This document shows positions 48,001 through 59,591 of a stretch of 64,000 bases of DNA, one piece after another. This DNA comes from Mucor racemosus. Its lineage: Eukaryota; Mucoromycota; Mucoromycetes; Mucorales; Mucoraceae. Position 1 is the first letter of the stretch. Each line of letters starts with the position of its first letter. Under the pieces are notes generated by a model. The model saw only the letters and a program-made list of their open reading frames with translations. It had not been told where the DNA came from and did not search any database. The translations under genes were made by a program, and so were the position numbers. The stretch lies in assembly GCA_027405735.1 (NCBI GenBank), contig JAPEHQ010000002.1:3236501-3300500 (forward strand), given 5' to 3'.

Positions 48001-48675
48001 TGTTGGGAAATGGGTTTCGGGATTTAAAATAATAGTAGAAATAAAGTGAATAGATCAGATAATATGTTACTGATCGTTATAAAAAGATATGTGTTATGTA
48101 TTTAAGAGTAATAATTATCAAGAGTAAATAATAAAAGATACAAAAATGATGGTTTCCTTTCTTAATTTAAAAGGATGTATTCAATTAATGAACTTAAGAG
48201 GATAGTTTCCTGTCTATTAGTAACAGAATGTATTCCAGGCTTAAGATTTGTAATAACAATATTGACGGTTTCCTAACGATTTAACAAGGATGTATTCAAT
48301 AATGTACTTAAGAGGATAGTTTCCTGTCTATTAGTAACAGAATGTATTCCAGGCTTAAGATTTGTAATAACAATATTGACGGTTTCCTAACGACTTAACA
48401 AGGATGTATTCAATAATGTACTTAAGAGGATAGTTATCTATTATATAGAATGTATTCCAGGCTTAAGATTTAGATTATAAACAAGTAAAAATATACTAAT
48501 GTATAAGGGATTGAGATTTTAAATAAGAAAAGAGCTAATTTTTATTTAATATCATATTTTGGTGGCATATTTATAGAAAAAGGATTGTTATTGTTTTACT
48601 GATTTAAGGATTGAAGAGAAAATGAATTCATGTTGGGGATAATATTTTAAGGGCCGAAAGGTCTGGTTTGCAACA
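48001..48675. mobile_element. Solo LTR (675 bp), copia-like TGTTG...CAACA, TSD ACAA
   Basis: Begins TGTTGGGAAATGGG and ends GGTTTGCAACA: a 5-bp inverted terminus TGTTG/CAACA. ACAA is duplicated at 47997-48000 and 48676-48679. Copies A and C are uninterrupted at this point (gatctgaACAAAAATAATTT), giving two independent empty sites. It has no coding sequence and contains 115-bp tandem repeats. TGTTG/CAACA ends are common in Ty1/copia LTRs; the usual duplication is 5 bp, so 4 bp is slightly short. Confidence 0.88.
48146..48475 (+). repeat. Tandem repeat, about 115-bp unit, roughly 2.6 copies, inside the solo LTR
   Basis: GGATGTATTCAATAATGTAC-type unit starts recur at 48173, 48288 and 48402 (spacing 115 and 114). 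Each is followed by TTAAGAGGATAGTTTCCTGT and AGAATGTATTCCAGGCTTAA. Units 1 and 2 are nearly identical; the third is shortened. Confidence 0.9.
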
Positions 48676-50515
48676 ACAAAAATAATTTTCAAAATTAATA
48701 TTCCGCTTATAAGCCTTGTAAGTCTTAAAAATAAGGGATTTTATAATACTTGAGAACTTTTTCAAGAATTTACGATGCTTGATTCGCTTGATTCAAGTTT
48801 ATTACTGTAAATCTTTATACATGTTAATATTATGTGGTAGTTTATTTGATGATAATATAGTCTTACTTGATAATTAATGCGCTAGAGGTAATTTACATTG
48901 AGCTTTAATCTTACATTTCCAAAAATATCGTAGGCATAAACATGACCATCACTGAAACCTATTGCCGTCTTTTTATCCTCTTTGTCCCAAGCCAATGTAT
49001 TTAATGCTCTACTAGAACCAACTTTGTTGCATCCACAGATCTGGGTGCATTCCTTGGTTAAGATTACGACACAGTTTGATATGTTAAGTTCTACATTGCT
49101 GTGTATTATGTTATGAAGCTCCGTCTATACAGGAAGAATGTGGAACTAGTGTGTGTCACCTAGACTTGATTGGATATAAATATATATATATAATTAGACT
49201 CATTTTAGACTAGTTATATAATTAGAGAATGTAAATATAAAAGAAGATGGTTCGATCTTATAATAAGGTTCTTTAGTTTTAGTGTACTCTTTGATTTTAT
49301 AACAGTTTTCCTTTATTTTTATTAAATGATTTAGTACATATTTTAGCTTTGAGATTGATATAATCTCCTGGCGTAACAAACTTATTTAAGTAGTAGTTAC
49401 AAATGGTTCCCTGGTATTTTCATTCAAATTACATAAACTAAATTGACTGGTTCCATCTACTACGGTACTAGTATCAAACGTATCATCAGCCCGCCTTATG
49501 ATAAATGTCAATCTAAAATCAGAAACATTCCATTGTCATTGTTATAAGCTATGAAAAGCTTGATTTTTAATAATACAGCAATTAAATAAAAACAAGATGA
49601 TACAGTACTAATAGCATATGTTGAGTATTTAACATATAAGTGAGTTTGATGAAGTATGCTTTTAAATCCATTTAAAAATCCTGAGGCTAATAACACAACA
49701 TCTTGGTCCTGTAATTTCTATCCATCAAAATGTCGCGATTTCCACCACACAATGAATACACCTTTTATCAATCTCGACTGCAGTAAATTATGATGTGATT
49801 TACTAAAATAAAAAAAAATATAAAAAATAAAACCAGTAGAAATATAATTACAATCAGCTAAAGTTTTTATTACAAAAGATTTCTGAAGAGTCAAAATAAT
49901 TGAAAAGTATGAGGGTATTTATAGTGATTTGGAGAACTTGGATACCATCAGACTTGAATGGATATATATTTAATAATCTTCCAGTTTTGAGTACATTGTT
50001 ATTGATTTGATATTTTAAGGGGTAAATTGTGTAGAGCATTGACCATAAGGGATTGTATGTCAAGTGTGACAATATCGACCTTTTGGGAAATGGTTGTTTT
50101 GTTTATTTCTGTTATATCTATTTTATGTAACCTTGATTTTTAAGGGGTAGTTTTTTATATGCTTGAATCCTACTTACTGTATATTGATAGTGCAACTTCG
50201 ATATAGATGAGTAGTTGACTAAATTAATATCTTTGTTTATTATCATTATTGATTTGGATAGAGTCCTGTTTTGATATATATGTTATTTGTGTAATTGATT
50301 GTACTGTGATCAAGGGTGCTATCATCTACACGACATGTATGGTTCAAAAAGGGTATTTCATATTTTTAGCATGCGTTTGTTATTGTGTTCAATTGAAGTG
50401 TTTGTTTATTATTGTTGTTTACATTTCAAGTGGCATCATATCTTATGAGCGACACTTGGAATTTAGGTTGTTTTATTTTATCAAGCGTCTTTAGTATGTA
50501 ATTCCACTGCATCGA

Positions 50516-51305
50516 CCTCGTTGTACATTGAGTATTAGTTTTTTACCAGTTGTATTTTCTCTGATTTATTAATATTCGGTCATATTGAACGATAGTGTAT
50601 TAATTAAAATTTACGAGTATAATGTTGGTAGTTTTTTGTTATTACTTTAAAAACTTGATCCTATTATTATTATTACCATTGATTATAATTGTCAAACTAA
50701 TTGATTTATACAATAGTATATCATATTATTATTTCGCATTGGTAGAAATTATACAATTGATATTTGCATTTAACACTGGTGGATTGGAAAGTTGGTGTCT
50801 GTCTTTAGTTTGATGAATAATGTGTACTTCGGTTATCCAGTATAATTTATAATTCTAGGTGTTTCTACCCCTAAAAACTGGATTTCCAAATGCAACTGCA
50901 TCTATTGAATATCACTTCTTGAGTTTCTGTGATATATCAGAAGTTTACCCAGATGTAGAAATCCAGGAACAACTATTGAAATCCAACATGGCATGACATT
51001 TAGTATGAGTTACTAAATGTCATACATAACCACTAGCATTAACAGCGACAATCAGGAACCTTCAGGAACACTTGGCAACAATGAAACATAAGCAATCCTA
51101 TACCTTATTCAAATGATACAATCACAGATTCCCAATTCCACAAATTCCATTGTATATGATTTGTTCCCAAATCACATCAAGTACCTCAATACCCGGCAAT
51201 TCATTAATAATATTGATAATCATATAACCATTTAGAAAACATATAAATACGAAGCATCAATGAATTAATAAAATGTATATTTTAGCAGAGTGTTTTTATA
51301 TTAGT
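50516..51305. other. Spacer between repeat copies B and C
   Basis: No gene seen. A 55-bp fragment near 50543-50600 is shared with 26228-26285. An inverted repeat GACATTTAGTA...TACTAAATGTC lies near 50996-51023. Confidence 0.5.
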
Positions 51306-51526
51306 TGTTATGTCAATACTCATCCTATGTCTCACATCCAAGGTCACAGTCTTATAATTAGTGTTACAGTAAATCAATGTGGATCATTGACTTACATCAT
51401 ATTCTTAGATAGTAAAACCCTAGTAATAGTTATAATTAATGTATATAAATACATCCAAAGGATGTATTGTTAATAAAAGTGTAATATTCTGGCAAGATTA
51501 TTTATATAGACTCTTTTGACATTTCA
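51306..51526. mobile_element. Short LTR-like element (221 bp), TSD TTAGT, relative of 24441-25009
   Basis: The first ~184 bp are nearly identical to 24441-24620, and the last ~38 bp to 24971-25009; the middle ~350 bp of the longer element is absent, with ATTC at both junctions. It has its own target duplication TTAGT (51301-51305 and 51527-51531), different from that of the long copy. So it was inserted independently and is not a fragment of the same event. The ends are TGTTATGTC and GACATTTCA. Confidence 0.8.
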
Positions 51527-51694
51527 TTAGTATCTTTTAATATAACATTTTTTTTACTCGCACCCCCCATATACATTTTATCTACGCAAACCCTCTTATT
51601 CTAAAACAAATTTTTCCCATCACTATGAACCCTTCAACTATGGAACTCGATAACAGCCCTTTGTCTTCAGGACCTGGGAGTGTTAATGGCCCTC

Positions 51695-53763
51695 TGTCTG
51701 TAATAAACAAAATAGGCAACATCTGTTACCATATTAGAGACATAAATTTTTCTACCAGAAAAGCCGTCTGTCATATCATACATTCATTAAGAAATTGCAA
51801 AAGCGAGCCCGTAGAGCGACGTAGTAATTGCGCATAGCAAGACAGCAAGATTGAACGGCTAAGTCTCTTATACTATGGTATATCAGTTTTAAATAAAAAA
51901 GCGTTTTTTTAACTTTTCTTATATTTAACCACGTACGGTCTGAAAATTCAGTTTTTGTAGCGGACATTTTTTGGGGCTCATTTTATCCTTACCAACACTC
52001 ATGATTTTGATCAAAAAACAGAAAAATCAAATTTTGATGCCAAAATCAACGTTTAAATATACTACAATGTGAGAGAAAATTGTAGCCATAGATAATACAG
52101 ATTTTATAAAAGCTTAATATTGAATATTAAGTAATGAAACTTTGTACTTTTGCCCCAAAAACGGTTTTTTGATTAAAGGATTTTCATGTCATATTTTACA
52201 ATAAAATTGTTTGTTATTTTTTATTGAGCAAATAGAGCGCTAAATGTTGTATATGTGTATATTTTTTGTTTTTATAATTGGTAGTATAATTAACTCTAGA
52301 TTTGCAAAATCAGAAAAAAAAATTAAAAAATGTCAAAATTGATGATCTGAACAAAAATAATTTTTCAAATTAATATTTCGCTTATAAGCCTTGTAAGTCT
52401 TAAAAATAAGAGACTTTATAATACTTGAGAACTTTTTCAAGAATTTGCGATGCTGTATCCACTTGATTCAGGCTTATTACTGTAAATATTTATACATATT
52501 TTTATAATCATCAATTTTTATGCAGGTAGATATCGAATTTATACCAAAAAAGCATTAATTATAACGTAGATGATGAAACAAAATGACTAAATCTTGGATG
52601 CTTTTTTTGTTCGAGAAAAATAATAGTATATCGCGCTCTAACATTAACAGTTAATAATTCATTTCCAAATAAACAATAGGAAAACATGTGTTTGTACTTG
52701 CATTTGATTTCAGTTTATAAAGAATATTGGTCTTTTTGCTGTAGTTTTAAACATAAATAAAAGAGCTGAGGAAAGAGTGGGGAAGAAAATAGAAAAATAA
52801 TTTTAAATCAGTCGATTTTGTGTGTTACAAACAGAAATTTACAAAGGCATAAATACTTTTAGTGTTGTCAAACAGGTTGTTGTCGTTGTTCCCAATTGGT
52901 CTCCGAAAGAAGAACATGGGCAGAACTCTTTCAAATCCCAAATTTCAAATTGATATATCTCGTCAATAAGGCAACTCTGTTGAATAGGAGTAACTCACAT
53001 CTGCTTCAAACCATTCAAGTTATCTTCGTTAATAATTATATTATTTCAGTAAATAACGACGTTGTTTACTAAAATAAAAAAATATAAAAAATGAAAGCAG
53101 TAGAAATATAATTATAATCAACTAAAATGTTTTATTACAAAAGATTTCTGAAGAGTTAAATAATTGAAAAAGTATGAGGGTATTTATAGTGATTTGGAGA
53201 ACTTGGATACCAACACACTTGCATGGATTTATATTTAGTAATATTCTAGTTTTGAGTGCATTGTTATTGAATTAGTATTTTAAGAGGTAAATCATGTAGA
53301 GAATTGGCCATAAGTGATCGATGTCAAATTTGACAATATCGACCTTTTGGGAAATGGTTGTTTACTATTGTTATATCTATTTTATGTAACCTTGATTTTA
53401 AGGGGTAGTTTTTATATGCTTGAATCTTATTTATATGGATAGTGCAACTTCAATATAGATGAGCAGTTGACTAAATTGATATCTTTGTTTATTATTATTA
53501 TTGATTTGGATAGAATCCTGTTTTGATATATATGTCATTTGTGTAATTGATTGCACTGTGATCAAGGGTGCTATCATCTACACGACATGTATGGTTCAAA
53601 AAGGTACTTCATATTTTTAGCATGCGTTTGTTATTGTGTTCAATTGAAGCGTTTGTTTATTATTGCTGTTCACATTTCAAGTGGCATCATATTTTATGAG
53701 CGACACTTGGAATTTAGGTTGTTTTATTATTATCAAGCGTCTTTAGTATGTAATTCCACTGCA
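51695..53763 (-). repeat. Repeat family R, copy C
   Basis: Direct-orientation partner of copy B for 51885-52490 and 53045-53763; its left end (51695-51885) matches copy A inverted. The intervening 52495-53040 is unlike copy B, so the copies differ by replacement or deletion. The minus strand keeps HRKFLKKFSSIIKSLIFKTY and CSDHQF plus stop. The plus strand carries a short open frame from 51625 whose core, KIGNICYH...FSTRKAVCHIIHSLRNCKSE, is also preserved in copy A, where it is minus-strand. Confidence 0.78.
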
Positions 53764-53822
53764 GTGTTATTTAATAGAAAAAAAAGTAAAGCAGGGATGA
53801 GAAGTGAGACCCGGTTTTCAAG
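53763..53822 (-). repeat. Dispersed repeat X, copy 3 (inverted, partial)
   Basis: The reverse complement reads CTTTTCTTGAAAACCGGGTC, TCACTTCTCATCCCTGCTTT and a T run, matching 3700-3765 in order. Confidence 0.7.
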
Positions 53823-54489
53823 AAAAGCGCAATAGATTTTAGCTGTGTTCGAGATTTTAGTAATATACAAGATATTTATAGGAACAGACAGCATACATAT
53901 ATTGATATATGCATTTTTAAAGTAATAGCCAAGATTTTGAGCTTTATTGGTTCACTAGGTAAATAATTATAACGAACCTCATCGATCATAGTTGAATAGA
54001 TTGAAACCCAAATAATAAATTCCTAGATATCTCATCTTAAAGTGCGTTGTTGAAGTTAAATACTGTAGCAAAATTGGGACATTTATCATGGATGAAACCC
54101 TCCCCAGTAAACATTTATTTAACAAAATATGCATTTATATTTGCTTTTCTGAAACTTTTGCAAATATTTGAACGAATATAGCTCTGCACAAAAATAGACA
54201 AAAATATTTGAATAGAACCATCGTTTTTGCAGCAGCAACTTCCATGAGAATCTACAGTAGATTTAATTTTGGAGATCTGATTTTTCTAAAAAAAAAAAAA
54301 TTACAAAAACATGGAGTGTAACCTTTCGGCCCACGACTATTTTTAATTAGGCTTGAGTAGTGGCATTGAGAATTTTAATCCTCAAAATAACACACAACAC
54401 TTATTTAATAACTTTATAAATCATTGCGATAGGTCTAGTCAGTTACATTCAAATTGATATTGAGTTATTTATTTGATTTTTAATTACAT
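53823..54489. other. Spacer before the Pil1-like gene
   Basis: No gene seen; 3' flank of the minus-strand gene ending at 54490. Confidence 0.5.
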
Positions 54490-55788
54490 TTATTGTTTTT
54501 TATCATTTTTAATGGGTATGTTACTTGGATTAGAATAAGCAGGAGGCGGTGGTTCAGCAAAATATTCTCGCTTTTCTTGATCGTAAGAAGGGATATCGAA
54601 TTGGTTCTGAAAGTCTGCATAAGAGCGATGATGTTGAATTGATTGCTTTTTCTGCTTTGATTTTTTATCTTGGTACAGGCGGTGGTAGTAGTCAGCAGTT
54701 TTGTTATTATTAGTAGTAATAGTATTAGGATCGGAATGAACATCAGTTTTTGTAGTATTGGCAGTAGTTGTGTTACATGCACTACTAGTTGCTGGTGCCA
54801 CTTTTACTGCAGGTGAATCTGAACTGACAATGGTAGCTGCAGCTGTTGTTCCTTGAGAAGAAGCATTAGTAGATGTGGTAGGAGGTTGTTGTTGTTGCTC
54901 TTTCTTTTTGATGTGCATTTCACTGTTTGTCAATAACAAAGCATCATCTTCATCTTCATCCTCATGTTGAAACAACGCATCCTCTTCAGTTAATGTCACT
55001 CGCTCATCTTTTGGCTTCCAACCATCAACGGTCAACAGTGCATCTTGCAGAATCATGTCGCAATTACTACTTGCATGATTTTGAGCATCCAACAAATCCA
55101 CAATGTACTTTCCATATCCAGCAACGATAGCAGTTTTTTCAGCATATTCTTGCAATGCATTAAATCTTAAATAAAATGCCTCCTTCATGATGAATCTTTT
55201 GTATTCGTGGGCTTCAGTTTCCCTAGAACTTGTATTGAGTAATGCTAGTTCCTTTTCGAGTTCTGGAATTTTTTTAGAGGAAGAGTTTGATTTAGAGAGA
55301 TGTTCAATACGTTCTTGGATCGCTTGTTTCTTTTCTCGAAGATCAGCTAATTCAACTTCTTTTTCACGCATAGATTTGATGGCGCGTCTATAAAGCTTAT
55401 ATCTTTCTGTATATTGTTTCTCGAGTTCTACTTGCTTATCTAATAGTGTTGATATCGTTGATCCGATTTCCTTTTGAATATGTGTATACAATGTGAATAA
55501 ATACAATTCAAATCAAGAAATTTTCTACAATACCTCAATATCTTCGCTATAGTTTTCATGTTGTTGATTTTTTACTAGCTCATCTTTGATCCATTCTAAA
55601 AAGGCCTTGTTTGTTTCAGCATGATGGTAAGCAGTTGTTCTCATAAAAGAAAGATCGTTCCTCTCTTCAAACAACCAAAGATTAAGTGAACGTGTATCTT
55701 GGTTTTGTAGAGGATTATTTCTAGCCACTTGAGACTTGACATTGGTTGTTAATTTACCAATATTAAACTGTAAATCTTTAAAATTCAT
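54490..55788 (-). CDS. Eisosome component, Pil1/Lsp1-type BAR protein
   Basis: Forms the crescent-shaped BAR-domain coat that shapes plasma-membrane furrows (eisosomes) in fungi (family knowledge). Exons 55534-55788 and 54490-55470, 411 aa. The family pattern is clear: LNLWLFEERNDLSFMRTTAY, then EIGSTISTLLDKQVELEKQY, TERYKLYRRAIKSMREKE, KKIPELEKELALLNTSSRE, and the hallmark FNALQEYAEKTAIVAGYGKY followed by DLL. The BAR domain covers about residues 1-245. The C-terminal ~165 residues are acidic, then Thr/Asn-rich, and end with PPPPAYSNPS. They are longer and more divergent than in yeast Pil1. Only about 105 bp separate it from the stop of GPN2 upstream. Confidence 0.93.
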
Positions 55789-55893
55789 GTTTTACAAAAG
55801 AGAAAGAACAAGCCGATTTATTATAAAAAAAACACAAGACTATAATATTTATTTACACAACATGACAAAAAAGAAAAGAAAAAATAGACTAAT

Positions 55894-56893
55894 TTAAAAA
55901 TCATATTCATCATCTTCCATCCAACGCTCTTGAACATCACTCACGTCTTCATGATAACCAGATTTCATAGCTGTCAACATAATAGATTCATTTCCTTCAG
56001 TTAAACCACCAAATACAAAACCACCTGCTTTATCAATAACTTGCTGTAATTTTGTCATGGAATCTTTATCCTCTACACATAATGTATAAAATCCAACCAG
56101 TGAAAAATCTTGAATAAGATCACATAAGGCTTCATTCAATTTTTTATATTTGGAACCGAATGGATCTTCATTGAGTGAATCCAGTAAATAAGATAAATCC
56201 ATTACATCTGTGTAATATTGTAAATTAAATCGAAGTTTGCCATAAGATTCGATTAAATCCACTTTTGACAATACATTGACATGAGGTAATTCTAATTGTA
56301 TCATAGTTTTGAGTGCGAGTAATAAAACCGAAATGTATTTTGCTGGATCTGTACAATAATGAGCGTCTACCATATTCACAGCTACTAATCTATAATCTGC
56401 TTTTTCCAATCCATGTAAGATATCTTTTACAGCTGAATGATGTGTGAATAATTCCACCTGGCCAGGGAAATCAAACAAGATGTAATGGTCCTCTCCAAGT
56501 TCTTTCAACTTATCTGTCAACCAATCCATATTTTTAAGCAAATACTCGATACAAAACATGATGCCACCATTAGGGCCCAATGACAATTCATTCATTGTAT
56601 CTTCTAATGTGATTAAATCCGAAAGATTAATAGCACAAGGATAGGGTATATTATCATTTGCAGGGTCGAGATTTACAATGGCTACTTTTCTGTTGTATAA
56701 TGTGAGTTGGTCTAGTCGATATAACTTGTTAAAATAGAAACTTACCTTCCAATAGCAGTTAAATATTGATAAGCACCCCAACAATATGTTGTCTTTCCTG
56801 ATCCAGGAGGACCTACAATAACCTAAATAATTTAGTTAATATGTAAATTCATCAAATAGGATATGATGATTACTATACTTGTCCAAAAGGCAT
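55894..56893 (-). CDS. GPN2: GPN-loop GTPase 2
   Basis: Small GTPase needed for RNA polymerase II (and III) assembly and nuclear import (family knowledge). Exons are 56879-56893 (MPFGQ), 56746-56822 and 55894-56689: 888 nt, 295 aa. Residues 6-16 VIVGPPGSGKT are the P-loop, AIVNLDPAND the second motif, LGPNGGIMFCIEYL the Gly-Pro-Asn loop, YILFDFPGQVELF the DxPGQ motif and NVLSKVDL the base-specificity (xKxD) motif. Length and order match the Gpn2 branch (C-terminus FVFGGLTEGNES...). The acidic tail WMEDDEYDF is a common feature of GPN proteins. It shares strand and very close spacing with the Pil1-like gene. Confidence 0.95.
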
Positions 56894-57312
56894 GATTATA
56901 TTCGCAGCAAAAAAAGAATGAAATGGAAGAAATTGAAAAAAAATTGTTTTAAAGCTCCTTGGAACGCTCAACAACACTTGTTCCTGTTGGTAAACAGCTG
57001 AGCATTACGGTATATTATTTGATATGTCAAAAATCACAAGAAAAGTGGTATCATTCAATTCATATCTGGTATCATTCAATATATTCCAGTCTAAACTAAT
57101 TTGATGTAAAAAAGTGTATTTTTTTTTTTTTATTTTATTAATAATAATTTTGGTTTTAATGATAAGAAATGCGATATAAATGAAAGGGAAGAGAGAGAGG
57201 GGGGAGAGTTTTTTTTTGGTAGCTATGATATGTTGATATGTATAGTTAAAGAAATAAATATTTTACAGTTTTGAGTAGTAGTATATGTACAAAAAGAGGG
57301 TTTTCAAATAGA
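56894..57312. other. GPN2 promoter region
   Basis: Intergenic; T run near 57118-57130 and a GA-rich stretch at 57185-57207. No gene seen. Confidence 0.5.
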
Positions 57313-57630
57313 TTATGATTCATGTAAATTGACAACGACATGCATCCATTCATGATGATGAGTCGAGAAATGTGTACTGATCCATTTATAAACAAATGAA
57401 CCGTTGATTCGAACGAGTAATCTTTCTTCACAAATAGGGCATGTTCTGTATGAGAATTTACTGTTATTTTTTGTGTTGCTCATTACTGCAGAATTATTGT
57501 TATATTGATAATGATTTCGTACAGCACTAACAGTAGTTGTGCTTGGCATTTTCTTTTTATTATTAGTTAAAGATTGATGAATTGCAGAACGATTTGTGGA
57601 AGCAGAAGATGCAGAAGACCCCAATGACAT
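57313..57630 (-). CDS. Small protein with CxxC...HxxxH zinc-type motif (105 aa)
   Basis: Single exon. Residues 1-58 are Ser/Asn/Thr-rich and probably disordered. The rest contains CPICEERLLVRING, then FVYKWISTHFSTHHHEWMHV: a C-x2-C pair followed by closely spaced histidines that could complete a zinc site. No larger family recognised; nucleic-acid binding is only a guess. Both the composition change and the motif suggest it is real rather than a chance frame. Confidence 0.6.
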   Translation of the reverse strand: MSLGSSASSASTNRSAIHQSLTNNKKKMPSTTTVSAVRNHYQYNNNSAVMSNTKNNSKFSYRTCPICEERLLVRINGSFVYKWISTHFSTHHHEWMHVVVNLHES

Positions 57631-59591
57631 TTTATATAAATGAAGAAAGCAAAAACCGAGAATTTATCCTTGAATTCTTGCTTGCTTTTATATACATTTT
57701 AGACTAGTTGCACCAAATTACAAATTTAAATCGAAAAGCATGATAATGCTTTCCCCTGATCAATTAAGGATACACAGATACAAGATCATCACCCCAAAAG
57801 CTCTCCCTTGGCTCTATGGAAAACTACGCCATTTTTATCTTCTTTTGGTGTCGTTGTACTGTTGTGTGCTGCGACAAAAATCGACCAAAAGTAGCCAAGG
57901 GGCGCTTTTTTTCTTGTACGCACTGAAAATTCCACTCTCACACACATTAAGAATACATAAAACACATGTACTCATAGTAATATAAAAAACAAACCGCACT
58001 GACCAATGATCCTATATAGGGGAAATAGAACAAGTAAATGTATATACGCATTCTCCTTTCCGATATAATATAACATTGTGTTTTGCCCGCATAATGCTTG
58101 AGACCATGTATATATTTCCTTAAATTGAATATTATGCATAGGTTGCTTTATCAAGTTAAAAGCATTATACTGTCCATTCAAAGAAAAAAAAACAAAAAAC
58201 GATCTTCCAACTAAATGTGTTGGTTTTTCCTTTGCATTGCATAAAAAGGTTCACTAGTATCCAACATGGATTCTTCTCCTCGGGAAATGGCCCATAATAG
58301 TATTCTATATATGAACTACTTTATTAATTCCACCTGATATATAATATACTACACATTCTCCTAATACATCATGTACAGCTTGAATTGATCATAGGGATGA
58401 AACTGTACACAATCAAAAAAGAAAAAGGGAAAATGTTTTGAATTGTAACGTTGCATAATTGGATGGATATAACCCTTATAAAAGGAAATCTTTTATCATC
58501 ATGTATATTTGTAGTAGGTGTGTAACGCCCGCAGACCATTTCTTCTTTTGATTCATTTGTATTCAAGAAAAATTGTGCACCTTGTGGAAGGTTATAAATA
58601 AGGTACAGTCAGTACGGTAAATATTGGCAGTTACAAAAATAGCTATTAGTTAAAGCAAAAAGCACCCATAAAGTATAATCAATTTGTACCTTGATTCCAA
58701 ACTTATTTTTTCTTTAGACTTTCTGGTTAAATGAATGAGAACCAGCCCAAAATATTATTGCATTCAGATTGTTCTGGTGTATCATATTTTAATTGAGCTA
58801 TAACATCTACAAGAAAAGATGGGCCATATTGCTATGGAAAAATTTAAATTCATGGATTCTGAGGAAAGGGGAGTATAATAATATTGAATTATAGATGGTC
58901 AGCAACATTTATAGTTTTCTATAGCTAGCTTGAAGAAGAAACTCATGGCACTAGCCGAACCATGATGCTCTCTTTCCAATGGATCTTCAAGAGGGTTTTA
59001 AGTTGATCGACATAGTTGGTTGCTCAAGTATGTCAATTGCGGCAGCCTTTGGCGTATTGTTGAATAGTGTACTACAAAAAATAGCTGTAGCTACATCCAA
59101 TATTGTCTGATTGCTCAATGCTTCTGCAGGAAAGAGTATTGTATTTCGTCAGTGAAAATGCATCATTTAGTTTAATTCAAGCTTGCTATGGATGTGTTGG
59201 TTTTCTGATGATCTGCTGTATATAGCTTGCATCTTTTATTTGTTGAATTGAATTCTTTATATTTTATATAATAGCCATTATTCTTCTCCAAACAGTGAAG
59301 TTATAAAAATACCATTTTTATGTGTTTAATTCGCAATTGTATACATCTTTGACTGATTACATCCATGAAAATCTGCTTGTGCAAGAACAAACTCAGTATA
59401 AAATGCTAATTTAATTAATGTCTCTCATACTTTATCAATACATGAACTAGCGGTTATTCGACGACTTTTCGTAGTGAGTGATCTGTCCATTTAGTTATTA
59501 TGTAGGATAATGAACTAATATGTTTTCCTATTCATCAAGGCAAGATCCCAGTCTCTTACATTCTCATTTACATTATTCTATAACTAAACTT
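57631..59591. other. 2-kb intergenic region with a possible coding remnant
   Basis: No intact gene. On the minus strand a broken reading around 58895-59140 gives ALSNQTILDVATAIFCSTLF, then NNTPKAAAIDILEQPTMSIN, then after a frameshift LEDPLEREHHGSASAMSFFF and KLAIENYKCC before a stop. A good acceptor (TTTCCTGCAG) precedes it. It looks like an exon of a decayed gene; no family is recognised. Confidence 0.35.

Larger units (their letters stand above)
47531..50515 (-). repeat. Repeat family R, copy B (longest)
   Basis: The parts 47535-48000 and 48676-48840 align with copy C (51885-52490) and, inverted, with copy A. The part 49790-50515 aligns with 53045-53763, ending at the same word CTTTAGTATGTAATTCCACT. 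Minus-strand peptides: ASGFLNGFKSILHQTHLYVK, LTFIIRRADDTFDT, VTPGDYINLKAKICTKSF, then a WD40-like LNTLAWDKEDKKTAIGFSDG followed by HVYAYDIFG, and HRKFLKKFSSIIKSLIFKTY. These stay partly in frame but are separated by stops, so this is a decayed multi-exon gene or element. It is interrupted by the solo LTR at 48001. Confidence 0.8.

Noticed and set aside
48146..48475. Regularly spaced repeats considered as a CRISPR array
   Set aside because: Units are adjoining 115-bp tandem copies with no variable spacers, and they lie in a fungal LTR.
49240..49262. GGTTCGATC resembling a tRNA B box
   Set aside because: No A box at the right distance and no cloverleaf can be drawn; it is part of repeat family R. 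No tRNA or rRNA gene was found in the window.
50249..50494. Frames at 50249-50494 and 53551-53835 sharing FLACVCYCVQLK
   Set aside because: Shared because copies B and C are duplicates here. Composition is T-rich hydrophobic, with no conserved start, so it was not called a gene.
48650..54340. GGGCCGAAAGG at the LTR end (48651) and its reverse complement near 54320
   Set aside because: Only about 11 bases match, without the CAACA end or a target duplication. It may be chance or a very old fragment.
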